Below, one piece after another: positions 47,404 to 60,354 of a stretch of DNA of 64,000 nt. The DNA comes from Serilophus lunatus. Lineage: Eukaryota; Chordata; Aves; Passeriformes; Eurylaimidae. The stretch is from contig VXBA01001185.1 in the NCBI GenBank assembly GCA_013399895.1, forward strand, positions 1-64,000. Reading direction: 5' to 3'. The notes below the pieces were generated by a model. The model saw only the letters and a program-made list of their open reading frames with translations, ran no database searches and was not told the DNA's origin. Each line of letters opens with the position of its first letter. The stretch's first letter is position 1. The translations under genes were made by a program, and so were the position numbers.

Positions 47404-48086
47404 NNNNNNNNNNNNNNNNNNNNNNNNNNNNNNNNNNNNNNNNNNNNNNNNNNNNNNNNNNNNNNNNNNNNNNNNNNNNNNNNNNNNNNNNNNNNNNNNN
47501 NNNNNNNNNNNNNNNNNNNNNNNNNNNNNNNNNNNNNNNNNNNNNNNNNNNNNNNNNNNNNNNNNNNNNNNNNNNNNNNNNNNNNNNNNNNNNNNNNNNN
47601 NNNNNNNNNNNNNNNNNNNNNNNNNNNNNNNNNNNNNNNNNNNNNNNNNNNNNNNNNNNNNNNNNNNNNNNNNNNNNNNNNNNNNNNNNNNNNNNNNNNN
47701 NNNNNNNNNNNNNNNNNNNNNNNNNNNNNNNNNNNNNNNNNNNNNNNNNNNNNNNNNNNNNNNNNNNNNNNNNNNNNNNNNNNNNNNNNNNNNNNNNNNN
47801 NNNNNNNNNNNNNNNNNNNNNNNNNNNNNNNNNNNNNNNNNNNNNNNNNNNNNNNNNNNNNNNNNNNNNNNNNNNNNNNNNNNNNNNNNNNNNNNNNNNN
47901 NNNNNNNNNNNNNNNNNNNNNNNNNNNNNNNNNNNNNNNNNNNNNNNNNNNNNNNNNNNNNNNNNNNNNNNNNNNNNNNNNNNNNNNNNNNNNNNNNNNN
48001 NNNNNNNNNNNNNNNNNNNNNNNNNNNNNNNNNNNNNNNNNNNNNNNNNNNNNNNNNNNNNNNNNNNNNNNNNNNNNNNNNNNNNN
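47404..48086. other. assembly gap (683 N)
   Basis: This is an unbroken run of N. The left edge is a G-run tract and the right edge a C/T-rich tract (TTCCTTCTCCCTCCCTC then poly-T). The uneven length suggests an estimated gap size. Open frames that cross it are artefacts. Confidence 0.99.
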
Positions 48087-48924
48087 GTATTTTCCTTCTC
48101 CCTCCCTCTTTTTTTTTTTTTTAGTTAGTTTTTTTCTCTTCCTTTTAAAGAGCCCCACTCAAGTTAACTGAATTATCACATATGCCTCTCCAGACACCAC
48201 TCGACACCTAATCAAGTGGCCGGATGATAAATACCATGTGTTGCAGCAGTGGCTGAGCGTCAGTTGTTGAAGGTTAGATTGTCTTTACAGTTTTGCACCG
48301 GTGGGACAAAAAAAAAAAAAAAAAGCACCAGGAAAGCACCAATTTCATTGTGCATCAGGCAAATGCCACACAGCAAATGAAGCTTACACAAAATGAGGGC
48401 TATGTGAGTCACGCAAAACATACTTTTTTGCTCTGCTTTTTCAGTAGCATAAGGCAGAAGGTACCTTCAAGATGCTGAATTATAAGTGAAATGACGAGGG
48501 AAAATTACAAAGTAATAGACCCATGCTTAGGTAAAGCTCTCTGTCTCTTGCTGAGAGGCAGACACAGCCTCTCCAAACTCCCAGAGATCAACTTTCCTAA
48601 TTGAATTGAGCAGGAGATCTTAGAGGAAGACAGAGGGGAAAAGGCATATGGATTTTACCTGTGATTGCTGTATGCTTTTGAAATAACCTTGACAGAATAA
48701 TTAAATGTAATTTAGAGAGAGAAGTGCACTATTTAAGGATGTATTTTAATAAATACAGAAAAAGTGGATCTTCAGCATCCTGAAGATGCAACTGCATAAA
48801 AGAGGAATGAGCCAACAACAGGGAAAATGGACATTGCTTGATTATGTCTTTATTTTTAAGTGGATCTGAGATCAACTAGCTGAGCTAGGAACAACTCCCT
48901 GGATTTCTAGGAGCTTAACAAAAA

Positions 48925-49230
48925 GACAAGAACTGATCATTAAGTCCAAACATTAACCCAGCATTGCCAAGTTCACCACTAAACCATGCCCCCAAATGCC
49001 ACATTCATACGTTTTTGAACACTTCCAGGGACAGTGACACCACCACTTCCCTCAGCATCCTATTCTCATACCCGATTACCCTTTCAGTGAAGATCTTTTT
49101 CCTAGCATCCAATCTAAACCTTCCCTGGCACAACTTGAGTATGTTTCCTCTTCTCTTGTCACTGGGAGAAGAGACAGACCTTCACCTCACTACAACCTCC
49201 TTTCAGGCAGTTGCATATATAAGCTCATCT
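48925..49230 (-). mobile_element. CR1 LINE fragment, antisense
   Basis: The plus strand reads AAGTCCAAACATTAACCCAG, CATTGCCAAGTTCACCACTA, AACCATGCCCCCAAATGCCA, GACACCACCACTTCCCTCAG, TTTCAGTGAAGATCTTTTTC, CTTCCCTGGCACAACTTGAG and CTACAACCTCCTTTCAGGCA. This is a well-preserved reverse complement of the bird CR1 3' region and the clearest sign in this half that the genome is avian. Confidence 0.94.
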
Positions 49231-52200
49231 GAAGAAGTTACATTGTACAGTCCAGTAACTGATATTTTAGTGAATTCTAGTACATGAACTTCTGTACTTT
49301 GGATCTCTCTCCTCTGTCATGTATAGCTTTGACCACACATTTGCACATTCCAGCAGCTGTTATATTTTCTTTAGCATTCAGCCTTCTTCAGCTTTCATCA
49401 CAAAGATCTCTAATCTGTTTCAGAACTGATCTGGCAAAGAAATCCACAATGAAAAAATTCATGCTACATCTCCCTAAGGTCTGCAGGTATTATGAGTTTG
49501 GAAGACTTCCAGCCCTCTCCCAGTGGCTCCCCAATACATAGTCAAAGAAGTTTCAGACAATTGGACTGCCATTAAATAAAATTTAACTTCCTCATTCCCC
49601 AGGGGCTGGAATAAAAAGGCAAAAATAAATGTGAGCAGATGAATAAGTATACAACATAGAGACCATTGGTTGTCTAGTGGAGTTTGCCACAGCAGTGGAA
49701 GCTGTCACAGCAGGATGGCTAATCCCAGCTCAGCTTTGGTCAAAAGCAATTTTCTGACCTCAAGGTGCTTATGGGAAAAAGACACATTTTTTGGTAGGAA
49801 TTTATGCTCTCAGACAAATTAGGGGATGGGGGGTGAGGCAAATGTCACTGCAGATTTAAATCTCACTTCTGAGGGAAGATGTGTTAACAGCAGTCTTAAT
49901 TAAGAAAAAAGGCAATGATATGAGAGCCTTCAGCAGTGAAATCGTCCTCTAAACATCTCCTTTGTCACAGAGTCTGTGCAATCTCTCCCATTAGATATTG
50001 CATGTAGTCACTAGGAAGAACACAGATTCACAGCCAAGCAGTACAGCTTGGAAAAACACATTTAAAGTTTATTCATGTTCATGATGTGTCATGCATATAG
50101 GAGTGATGCTGCATAAAGTAATTGCTGTGTCTGCTGTATCTACATATAATCATATGCATTGCATAGATACTGTGCATAGATTTGTTACACTAGCAGGTTT
50201 ACAGTAAGTATTTTTTTCAGCAAAACCAGATCTTTAAGTAATTTGAGATTGAAAAAACAAGCTCAGATGTTGCCACAAGGTATACTGATTAAGGTATATT
50301 TCAGAATATAGTGGACAGGCTGAGCCTACTCGGTAGCTGATCTCTTTTAGTAGGAGAATCCCAAACACAAGTATTTTAGAACAGTCCCCCTGCTCTGCAG
50401 ACTCATGTCAGCAGCAGTGAGCAAACAGTTGGTTCTACCCACAACAGCAAAGCAAGATACAGACAACGCTCTGAAAAATTGCAAGCTTACAGGCTCCCAC
50501 ATTTGCCACCTTTTCTAAGAGTTGCAGACACCACAGAGACACAGAGATCACTCATTCTTCACATGAAAAATTAAGTCTCCAGGATCAGCTCCACAAGCCT
50601 GTGCACAGCCATCTCTGCCTGGAGTCCCCAGCTCTACAACTTCTGGTGGGCAGAAAGCAGTAACAAGGACTCTGCACAAAGGTAAAGCTTAAAAATCTTC
50701 CACCAAATCTGTTCTTCTTCCCCAGCAGTTAGTGCACAGAAACAGCCTCAGAGCTGTGCTGTGCATAGCGACATGGCCTCTCCCCAGGGTAGTTCAGCCC
50801 CACAACAATCCAGTTAAAGAGAGACATGACACCTTCAACAAAACCCAGACCAGCTCAGGGCACTCTTGAAATAAACAACCACAACAAACAACTTTCCAGT
50901 TTGCCTCAGGTTTAACAAGAGGCACTGCAGCTGCAAGAAAGGGTTTGGTTGCTGAATAAAAGAATATGATGTTTAGATTAAGAGAAGTCAGTGATGAAGC
51001 AGGTTGATGAAGTGAGCCTGTGCGACAGTGAGAGGCTGAGGTACAGCTCAGAACTAATGAGCTCTAGGTCTGTTTTCATCAGCCTGGTGGCTATGCATAA
51101 TATAGGATAAAAGAACACTTGGCTGCAAACACCATTGCAATTGGAATTTCACTAGAGAGTGCTGCTGCACTCTTGCTCACATCATAACCAAGACTGCTGT
51201 TCATAGGAAAACAGGAAAAAATCCAAAACAACAACTAAACAAACCATCCCAGTGTTACTACTTTAAATGTATGAAGAGTTAAAAACCACATCCAGACAGG
51301 AACAACACACAACTAGAAACGATACTGAAATGCAGGAATTTGTCTTCCAACAACTCATGCAGAAGCCTTAGGTTTTACAACAATAGGTATAACTGATCAA
51401 TGTGATCTTCAGGTTTAAAAGCCTAAAACAAGCAATAAAAACACCATCTTGAAAAAAGAAAGCCTGTTATTCTGGAGAATAACATCAATATACATCAATA
51501 TAGCTTCCTACATGAAATTAGTACCTACATGCACTGTAGCCCTCTAATAGAAGTGACTACATAATCTGAAGATGTTCCTACAATGAGTGGAAAGCCATTA
51601 CAAGATCCATTATTGATTTTAGTCAATACAGTCTTTAGCAAGTGGCAAGTGCTGGGATGTTATGCTGAAAACTTTACAATAAAAACTTTCAGTAGGTGGA
51701 AACTAAATTTTTACCTTCACTATATACTTCACTACACCAAAGGCTCAGTTAGCTTTAGTAGGAACTTCAACAGCTTGGAAATTAGAACTCTAGCCTTTAA
51801 AAATAATAAAAAAGACATAACTATACACACAAATAAAAAGGATGCTGAAGATCCTGGACAATAAAGGAGGCATTGAAAGAGTTTAAGGCTGCTTACAGCA
51901 GTCTGCACAAAGGCAGCTTCACATGACTTGTGTAAACAGCAAGATCTAAAGATTAGTAATTTAACTAAGATTTAGGATGATCTGTGAACACTTACAGCAA
52001 TGCTAAACTGCAGACTGTACCCTTGGTCACATGAGTAAATTCTTTCATGCAAGTAAACCAAAGTGCTTTAAAAATTATCTCAAAGTAATTCTCTGAACAT
52101 TATATGTCTATGAAATCCTTTCAAAAGAAAATCTTGTTGAGTGTTGCTAAATGTAAAGATATCACAGGGGTCTCTGAGGACTTCTCTTTGCAGTAAAATT

Positions 52201-55200
52201 AAAATGCTTATTTTTCCGTTTACTGCTGTGTCCACAGCATAGGCATTGTAGTTTGGATCTGAAGAGCAGGACCAAAGGCGGTTTCCCAGGCACCTCCCTC
52301 TTACAAAACTGATTTGTTTTATGGGGTGGTTTTGTCGTATATGAACTGAATCTGTTCTATTTGAAGCTAACATAGAGGGTGTTCTGCAGGTGCATATTAA
52401 ATGTGCTATAACCTCTTGCAATTCAGTCCATGAGACCAGATTTCTTTTGCCTAAAGCTCTTTTATCCTCTGCGGGAGAGATGTGACAGAGGTGGACATGG
52501 AGAAGTACAAAAGATGGTGCACAGGACTGGGCTAGTGCTAGATAAATAAAAAACATCCAAACCACACCTGATGTGGGTGCTAGAACCTTGGTACTGACCA
52601 TTTCATCCCACTGATGTGTCTTACTGAACCATCCTGTTCACAGGTGTGGACAGAAGGCAATAGGAGATCCCAGGGATTATTTAAGAATAATGACTCCTCA
52701 AAGCAAAAGGCTGAAATGATGGTCCAGCTCCAGCTTTTGACCTCTGCACATTTTCAGTTCTCTGAAAGCCTTCAGCCTCAGCACAGGGTGTTACATTACA
52801 GATCATCTACACACTGATGGGACAGTGTGACTGAGGATGGGGAGGTCCCCTGTCCTTTCCTTGAGGGAGAGTCCCCACAGTGCCCCTTCCTAGCACTGTA
52901 ATACACCTGAGGGAAGGCACTCCCCAAGTCCAACTCCCACTCTCCTGAAGTCAGGGCTTGCTTTATTTTGGTGGTACAAGCAAGTTCAAGCTCAGGACTT
53001 GAATTTTTCAAGTTATCCTATTAAGCCCTGGAGCGTAGTGATACATGCGCCTTCATCAGAAGCTTTTGTTTACCCCTCGGACTACAAAACTGCTGGCTCA
53101 GGACCAGGTCATTTACTCTCCCAACAACAAGCAACATCACTCTCTAGGTCAAAATGCATCAATAAATCACAGAGGCCTTAGACCAAGTTAGACACCTTAA
53201 GAAACATCACTTCTAGAAAGGAAGCAAACTCTTTTTGAGCTCTCATGGCTGGAATATTTCATGGCAATGTTATAGCTACAGCAAATTCCTCTGTAGGAGG
53301 AAAGATTTCGAGTAAAAATTAAAGAGAGGATTTGATTTATAATGGAAAAAAATTATAACTAAAGGGCCAAGTTTTGCTTACACTGAATAATACTTAGCAC
53401 CTACATAGGAAAATTCCCACTGACTGTAGTCAGAGCAGATCTGAAGCTTTAAACATGCGGCCTCTCATTCAGCTCCAGAATAGCAGTGCTAAAAATTAGG
53501 TGTCAGACTGGGATATGTCCCTTCTGATGAGAAAGAGGGAAGAAATGGTATGTAGGGAGTTCCAGCCTCCTCTGGGGGAATAACAGTACAAGGGTTTGGC
53601 TCTTAAGGGGAAAACTGACTGGGCAGGTTCATTGAACTTCTGGGAGTTGGGTGAGCAATGCAGCCAGCACTCAAGTGGGTGCTGGACCTTGTGGCTATAG
53701 GGAACAAGATTGGGGAAAGCTATCAGGGATCAGTTGAGCTAGAGTGCTCCATGGCTGTTGGTTTTAAGCCAGCCCAGATAGGAAAAGGGTAAAAATTGCA
53801 TTTTGCTGCAGGCAGAGATGGCAGGTGACTGCCAGCCTTCTGCTGTCAGCCACGTCATGGGGGTAGCTGGTATCCCCTCCCTCCCAGGCAAGGAAAGGGA
53901 GAGAGACTGGCCTTGTAACTGGAGGTCATAGTCCTGCCCTGGGTGAGCAAGGCCTAAAGGGAGTGAAATGGTTTGAATAGGATCCAATTCAGCTTTATTG
54001 CCTGTAGCCGTATCTGTTCTCCAGTTTGTGAAGCAACGTCAAAGTAACGTGTGCTCCGAGAGCAGAGCTGCCATTTACAGTTTTGGCAGCCAAGATAGCA
54101 GACAAACCTGAGCATCTGCATTTGCAATCTCCACTGCTCTGTAAAAGACAGGGTCAGACAGAAAACATGTGTTTCATATTTGAAGATCTGAGTGATTTAT
54201 ATTAGGGGAGCAGGACTGGACTGCATGCAACCTCTAGGTTGTTAAAATTTAATTTACTAACCAATTACTATCAGATGCTTGACTTTTTCAGCTGCCCCAT
54301 ATGAGGAGTTCAGTTTCTCACAATACCCTGCGTTGATTTCAATGCTGCATCCCCTTCCAGGGGCTGAAGAAAGGTGAGATGAAGTGGGTGAGCAAAAGAA
54401 AATGAGTGTTCAGTCCCATGAATTCATATTTTATATCAAGAGAAGATACCAGAGCATTATCTCACCATTTTTCTGGGTCATTTGGAATATAACATCCTTT
54501 TGCCACTATTTGCAGCTTTATCTGAGTAAGAGGATGCATTAAAATGAATAATACAAGAGAGAAAGTCTGGAGTAAACTCAGTGTCCCTAGCTGCACTGTC
54601 CTCATTCTGGCTGGATTGCTTCTTAACAATCTCTCCCAGTTTAAAACATCTAAAACATTATAAATGCATGTCTCAGCAGATGAAACTAAATGAACTAGAA
54701 TAAAATGTAAAGGCAGAAGCAAGAGTTTTGCTGACAAGCATGCTTCCTGTTATGCGGGTTATGAGGTACAGGTTGGTTCTTCTGTGCTGTATGCCTTTGG
54801 GCTGCATGTTCGCGGAAAACTGGCTTTGGGGCAGTGATGTACGTTTTTTTAACTCTTCTTAACTAAAATGGGCATACTAAAACCACACAATTCAGAAGGC
54901 TTACATGAGTCAGAGACCCTCAAACACAAACCACAAAGCAGCTGCATAAACATCACAATTTTCATAGCTTGCACGCTCATCCTCATAACATGGCAACTCA
55001 CACACAGTCCTAAGAGGCTGTGGGTCACTTCAGGAACACACGACACCATCCTTATCCTTTACACTGGGTTAAAGAAACCCTGAGGGTCTACAAACTCAGA
55101 TGACAGATGAACAGCTCATGACTTTACCCTCTCAAGGATTGCAGTGTCAGGAACATAGCAATATGGTGCAGGTCATCCAGCTTAGTGTCAGGAGTGCAGA

Positions 55201-58200
55201 GCTGACATTGTGCTGCGTTTTCCTGCCCCCAAAAAACCTGCCCCTCTAAAAGACATAAAATAGTACTGACCATTCTCAGCAAGACCTTGCTCACCCAGGC
55301 AGGTACTGATGATGTGAGGCCTATATGTGTATCAAACCTCATTGCAAAGGACAAAAAATTTCTCAAAACTTGTTTTTGGAGCACGTTCTTTTGAGTAGCT
55401 GAGGAACAAGATGGTTTTCAGAGTCCCAATTCCAGGACACTGAAGCACTCCAGGTACATCCATTTCAGGATACAAGCATCAACACTAGTGCTGGTCGAAA
55501 AAATTATCAATGTTCTCTGTTAAAATTTACTCTAGTTTTGGTTAGTAACACATGAATGTGGCTTCCCTGTAATGTGATCAGAGACCAGTGACATTTTGGA
55601 ATTATGGGTGATGCCAGCTCTCTCTCCATCTGTATTTTATCACCAATGCTAAAGCTGCATTTTGGGGGTTAGGTCCCCTGATAATATGTCAGTGTCGCTA
55701 CTCCTGGAATTAAAGAAGAAAATATTTTAAACTGGGAAGTAATCAACCCTTTCCAAATATTTAGATGGAGAATCATTCACATTACGACATGAAACTCTTA
55801 CAATTTTTTTTTTCCCCAACAAATATCCAACAGGTAACATTTTTGTTTTGTTTCGGTTTGGTTTTTTCTTTTTATGAGAGAAGGGGGAGGGGAAAGAGGC
55901 AAAGAGAGGAGGAAGCCAAAAAATGTCTGACTCCAGGTCTGGTGAGTTATTTTAATGTCAGCAACTAAGGACTGATTGTAATAGACAGTATACCACATTG
56001 TGCTGAAGCTTTCAATGAATAATGTTCAGAGGCTTTTTTTATAATTCTGAAGCCAGTACTTCAGATATGTTTATACCCTTCCAGGACTCTTCACTCAGTC
56101 CCAGATTCACTAAATGCAGAACAGAAATGCTGTTAACCTGATGTTAACCACTCACTATAACTGGAGAATTACAGCAACATTACTATCTGGCAGATTTATC
56201 CCTACCTGGCATTACTTCTTACAAACTGTCTAATTAGAAGTCTGTTAAACCAACAGAGTGAAACACAGCAATTTCTAAGTAACAAACACAAGGACAGCAA
56301 GCCAGTATAGAATCACTTTGTGTAACAGGGCCATGACCACAATATATGACCATAAATGCTCATGGCAGAAATGAAAAGCTGACAAAACTTTCGAACAAAG
56401 GCACTAAGCATAAGTGATGATGGCAGACTAATCAGTTCAGCAATTAGTCTAAACAGCATCCTATTTTAAATCCATGCTGTAGTAGTTTTTGGAGAGCACT
56501 ATTTTTCGTGCTATTGTACTGTGGGGTTTCAGCATGTTATTATGTTGCAGATGCCTTCAGCTCCGGAAACTGCTGCATTTCAGCAACAACTCAAGGACAA
56601 TTTGGCTGGAATCAAATGACCTTGACAAACAGTAGATGTTGTTTCAACCTCCAACTCATCCTTGGCCACATGACTTTCCTGTGTACTTGTCTCTTCCGCT
56701 CAATGCCTTGACAAGCACGATCCAGCATTTAGAAACCCCAACAGAAGAAAGCTGGTATCTTTCTCCCAAGAGAGGGAGTCTGTGACTGGTAAACACATGC
56801 AGGAGTCTCAGTCCAGCCTTTGTCTGCCATGGAGACCTGTCTGCGAGGAAGACTGGAAAGCCAAAACTTTCCAATCCTTTGCTGCAGAAATTTTGGCCTG
56901 TGGGTACAGTTGGCTGCCTCGAGGCAGCGCACCTTGCACACACCTGAGGACCTGCTGTATTATGTCTGTAGGCAAGTGCATTGATGGGAGAGAGAGAGAG
57001 AATGTTTACTGCTTAATGTGTACTTGGAGGAGACTGGATTCCAGCTTATCTCCTGCACTCAACTCCATGGACATTTATTTGATGACCTAGATCTGGAACT
57101 AGACTTCAGGATTTGCTCCTAGCTCTGTGGTTGCAACACTGGCTACGAACACATCAATAATTATAAACTTAAAAACTAAATACTTCCATCGCTGAAGAAA
57201 TACACAAAAAATGCTATTTCCTTATTTTAATGACTTCTTTCCTGAAAGTGATTTTTTTTAAGGTATATGCACTCATGTGTGTGGACAGATCTGTGCCAAG
57301 ACTACTACAACTTTTCCTCCTCTCCTGCTGGTTACAGAAGTTCCACACTTTGAGTCTTTTAACTTCAGTGCATTTGGGAAGTGCAGCTCACATACTCTTT
57401 ATGCAGCCTCTCCTTCCTACCACTGACACATTTATATTAAAGAGCTCAACCAGCAGAAACAAGATAATCAAAACTTTTCCTAGGCCTTTGCTCCAAACAA
57501 TTTGATCACAGCCTGGCTGTCAGAGTTTGCCAAAGGACCAAAGGCTGCCAGTCATCCACACAAAAAAAGCCCAGATACTTTGAAAACCATGAAGTATGAC
57601 AGTCTGGCTCACACAGTTGATATGTAACATGGCATCCCTTAAACAAAATGAACCAGAGAGACAAATATAATTTAGAGAATATTCCACAGCTGTCTAGGAG
57701 CAATTTAAATCTTCATCTGAAGGGAAAATCACTGCCAGAGATTTCCAACCATACATTTAGAAATCAGGAATATCAATATCTTTAAACACTACTCAGAAAT
57801 GATGTTTAGAAAAATTGGGAATAGAGCCAAAGACACAAATAACTACACTGACATAACTTAGAAGACTGACAAGAAACATAGCATTCATACTTTAAGCAAT
57901 TAAATCACATTTAACCTAACTGTCTCAAAATGCTATAATTCTGTATCATATCGCATATCCTACATTAGTGAGCCACACCATTTAACTTAAAGGAATATGA
58001 ATTCCTCATCCAGCTCCTAAAAGTCTGCTCGAAGGTGGAAAAATAGTTTGCATATTTTAAATTCAAGCCTTTATTTAATCTAACGATTATGTGTCACATT
58101 CACTACATTATTTGTATTTGGTCAAAGGTAAACACAAAAAACAGTGACAAAATGCCAGTCTTTCTGCCACCAACACAGCACATTCTGGATTCCAGAAGAC

Positions 58201-58414
58201 CAGGAGCTTTCCATCTGCTCCAGATTCGTGATAGTACATTAATTCTATGACTGTCTCTCTCCATGAACACAAACCAAGTTTGGCACTCTGTCAATTAAAA
58301 AGCAATGATTTTAATAAGGTGCCAAAAATCAAGCAAAAAAAAGGTCAAAAGAGTGAAGATTTACTGGAATACTTGCCCAAAGCAAAGGTTTAGTTTCCCT
58401 TCTGGGTAAACTGA

Positions 58415-58570
58415 CAAAGAAACAAACAAAACAAACCCAAAACAAAAGCCACAACTCCCCACAAACAAACAAAACACCACCACCACCAAAAAACCCCCAA
58501 CCAACCAACCAACCAACCAGCCAACCAACCAACTCACCCACCCACTCCTCTCCCCCTGTCCCCCCACCCG
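58415..58570. repeat. C/A-rich simple-sequence tract with (CCAA)n core
   Basis: About 155 bp with almost no G or T on the plus strand: AAAC repeats, four CCA triplets, then about nine CCAA units (58497-58533), CCCA units and C runs. The minus strand is therefore G/T-rich and gives artefactual GWLV repeats in translation. Confidence 0.92.
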
Positions 58571-60330
58571 GAAACCACTATACAGCAAAGCCTTCAAGGA
58601 ACACTTCTGCTCCTGCAGCAAAGACAAAATGCACACACCTGAGAAGGAAAGGAAGCAACGCAGCAAACAGGATCCCCTTTATTACACTCTCTGTTCATTT
58701 GCTGTGCATCTGGAAATGCCACTGAATAAATGCATTAGGACAGAGTGGTATAAACTTCACATTCATTAAAGGGACATCATAAAAAAGTGCTTTGCCCTAC
58801 TGCTTTGCATCAGAATTGCCAATGATGCTCAAAACACCTTTAAATCTCTGACAAAAATGGTGACTTTTGTGATTGACACAAGCTATCAGACGTGCGATTC
58901 ATGTTACGGTTCTCTGTTATTTTCAAACAACGCATTATGTCTCCAGTTGTTCCATCAGCCTTCTCCACATCTGTCTGATGCAAAATGGAAGCATAGAAGT
59001 TTATCCTTGAAACAGAAACCTCTCTGAAAATGTTGAAGCAATTAATACATACTCCAAATTACAGTAAATTTCAAGTCATCCCATTACTCCACTCAAGTCT
59101 TGTGACAAAACACTACTTCTGAAAAACATTTCCTGTTCTAGACATCCATGACCTTCTCAAACGAAAATCATTGTGTTATAAAACACAAGTGGAGATAAGT
59201 ATATAACTTGTGTGCATTCAGGCTGCTACTTCAATTCACTGCCTTGGCTGTATGTCATCAATACCGAATTCTGTTTGGCCATGAGACATTCACAACTCTT
59301 CCAACACCATCATGATATCTCCACACAAAAAATGCAGCAAAATCATACGGATGTAAAGCCATTTGACAGCCTACCCACCAAGAGACCACACATAATTCCA
59401 TGTTAACACATCCAAAACCAAAAAGTGACTATTGTGTGCACTCACGTCACGTGAATGCTTTCTCTCTTGGTTTCCCTTGTCTCCATCTCAGCCACAAGAA
59501 ATTTTTTGCTCCCTAATGGCTACAGGAGGACAGATACAGAAAAATAGCTATTTGAATTTCAGATTGCATACTAACATGCATGAACACTAAAGGAAAATAA
59601 ACTCTTCCTTGTATTAAGGAATCTTAAGAACTTTAAGATCTAAAGGGGGAAAAAAATCTAACGTAAGCCTTCTACATAAATCTCCTTCTGACTCAATGGA
59701 AAACAAGTTTTCTTTTCCTTTCCAGTGTCCCTTGGCAGCAGGGTCTGCCACAAAACTCATGTATTGCAGCAGGAATAGACTGAAGTATTTCAAAGTACTG
59801 AGAAACAAATCTGCTGGTGTTTCCGAAAAAATTAGTTTGCAAGAATTCTGATGAGATGCAGTATCTAAGAAGTTGGGGAAGATAAACATTAAGACCATGG
59901 AAGTTATCAGATCATGTCTTACTTAAAGGAGACTTTAAAAATATGCTACTGTTTCTGCATCTCTGTTATCAAAGGTTTAAAATGCTTTGTTCAGTTGGTG
60001 TTGCTACAAAGCTGTCTTAACTTCCCAGTCCACCCAGCTTTAACCACTCACTACATGCCAACCTGTGCTCTGGGATCAGGTGCTGAGAGGAACCTCATTC
60101 TTTCTCCAGTTACTCAGCTTGGAAAATCATACATTTACACAAGGCTGGGGCCAGAAAATTACTGGATTGTGGTCAGTTAAATAGAACACTTGTCACCCAT
60201 AAAATACATGGGGTATCATAGGTCTTTACACTTCATGAATTCTCTACTATATTATTACTAACACAATTTACTCTGGGACAGTTGTTGAGCAGTGCAGTGG
60301 AGCAAGCATTGGATCAAAAGTTGTCAGCTA

Positions 60331-60354
60331 CACACACACACACACACACACACA
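60331..60354. repeat. (CA)n microsatellite, 12 copies
   Basis: This is a perfect CA run of 24 bp followed by AAAAG. It is a typical short polymorphic microsatellite. Confidence 0.95.

Noticed and set aside
47241..48171. Several long open frames on both strands across 47.2-48.2 kb
   Set aside because: They exist only because the run of N cannot contain stops.
58329..58666. Minus-strand open frames with repeated GWLV
   Set aside because: They are translation artefacts of the CCAA simple repeat.
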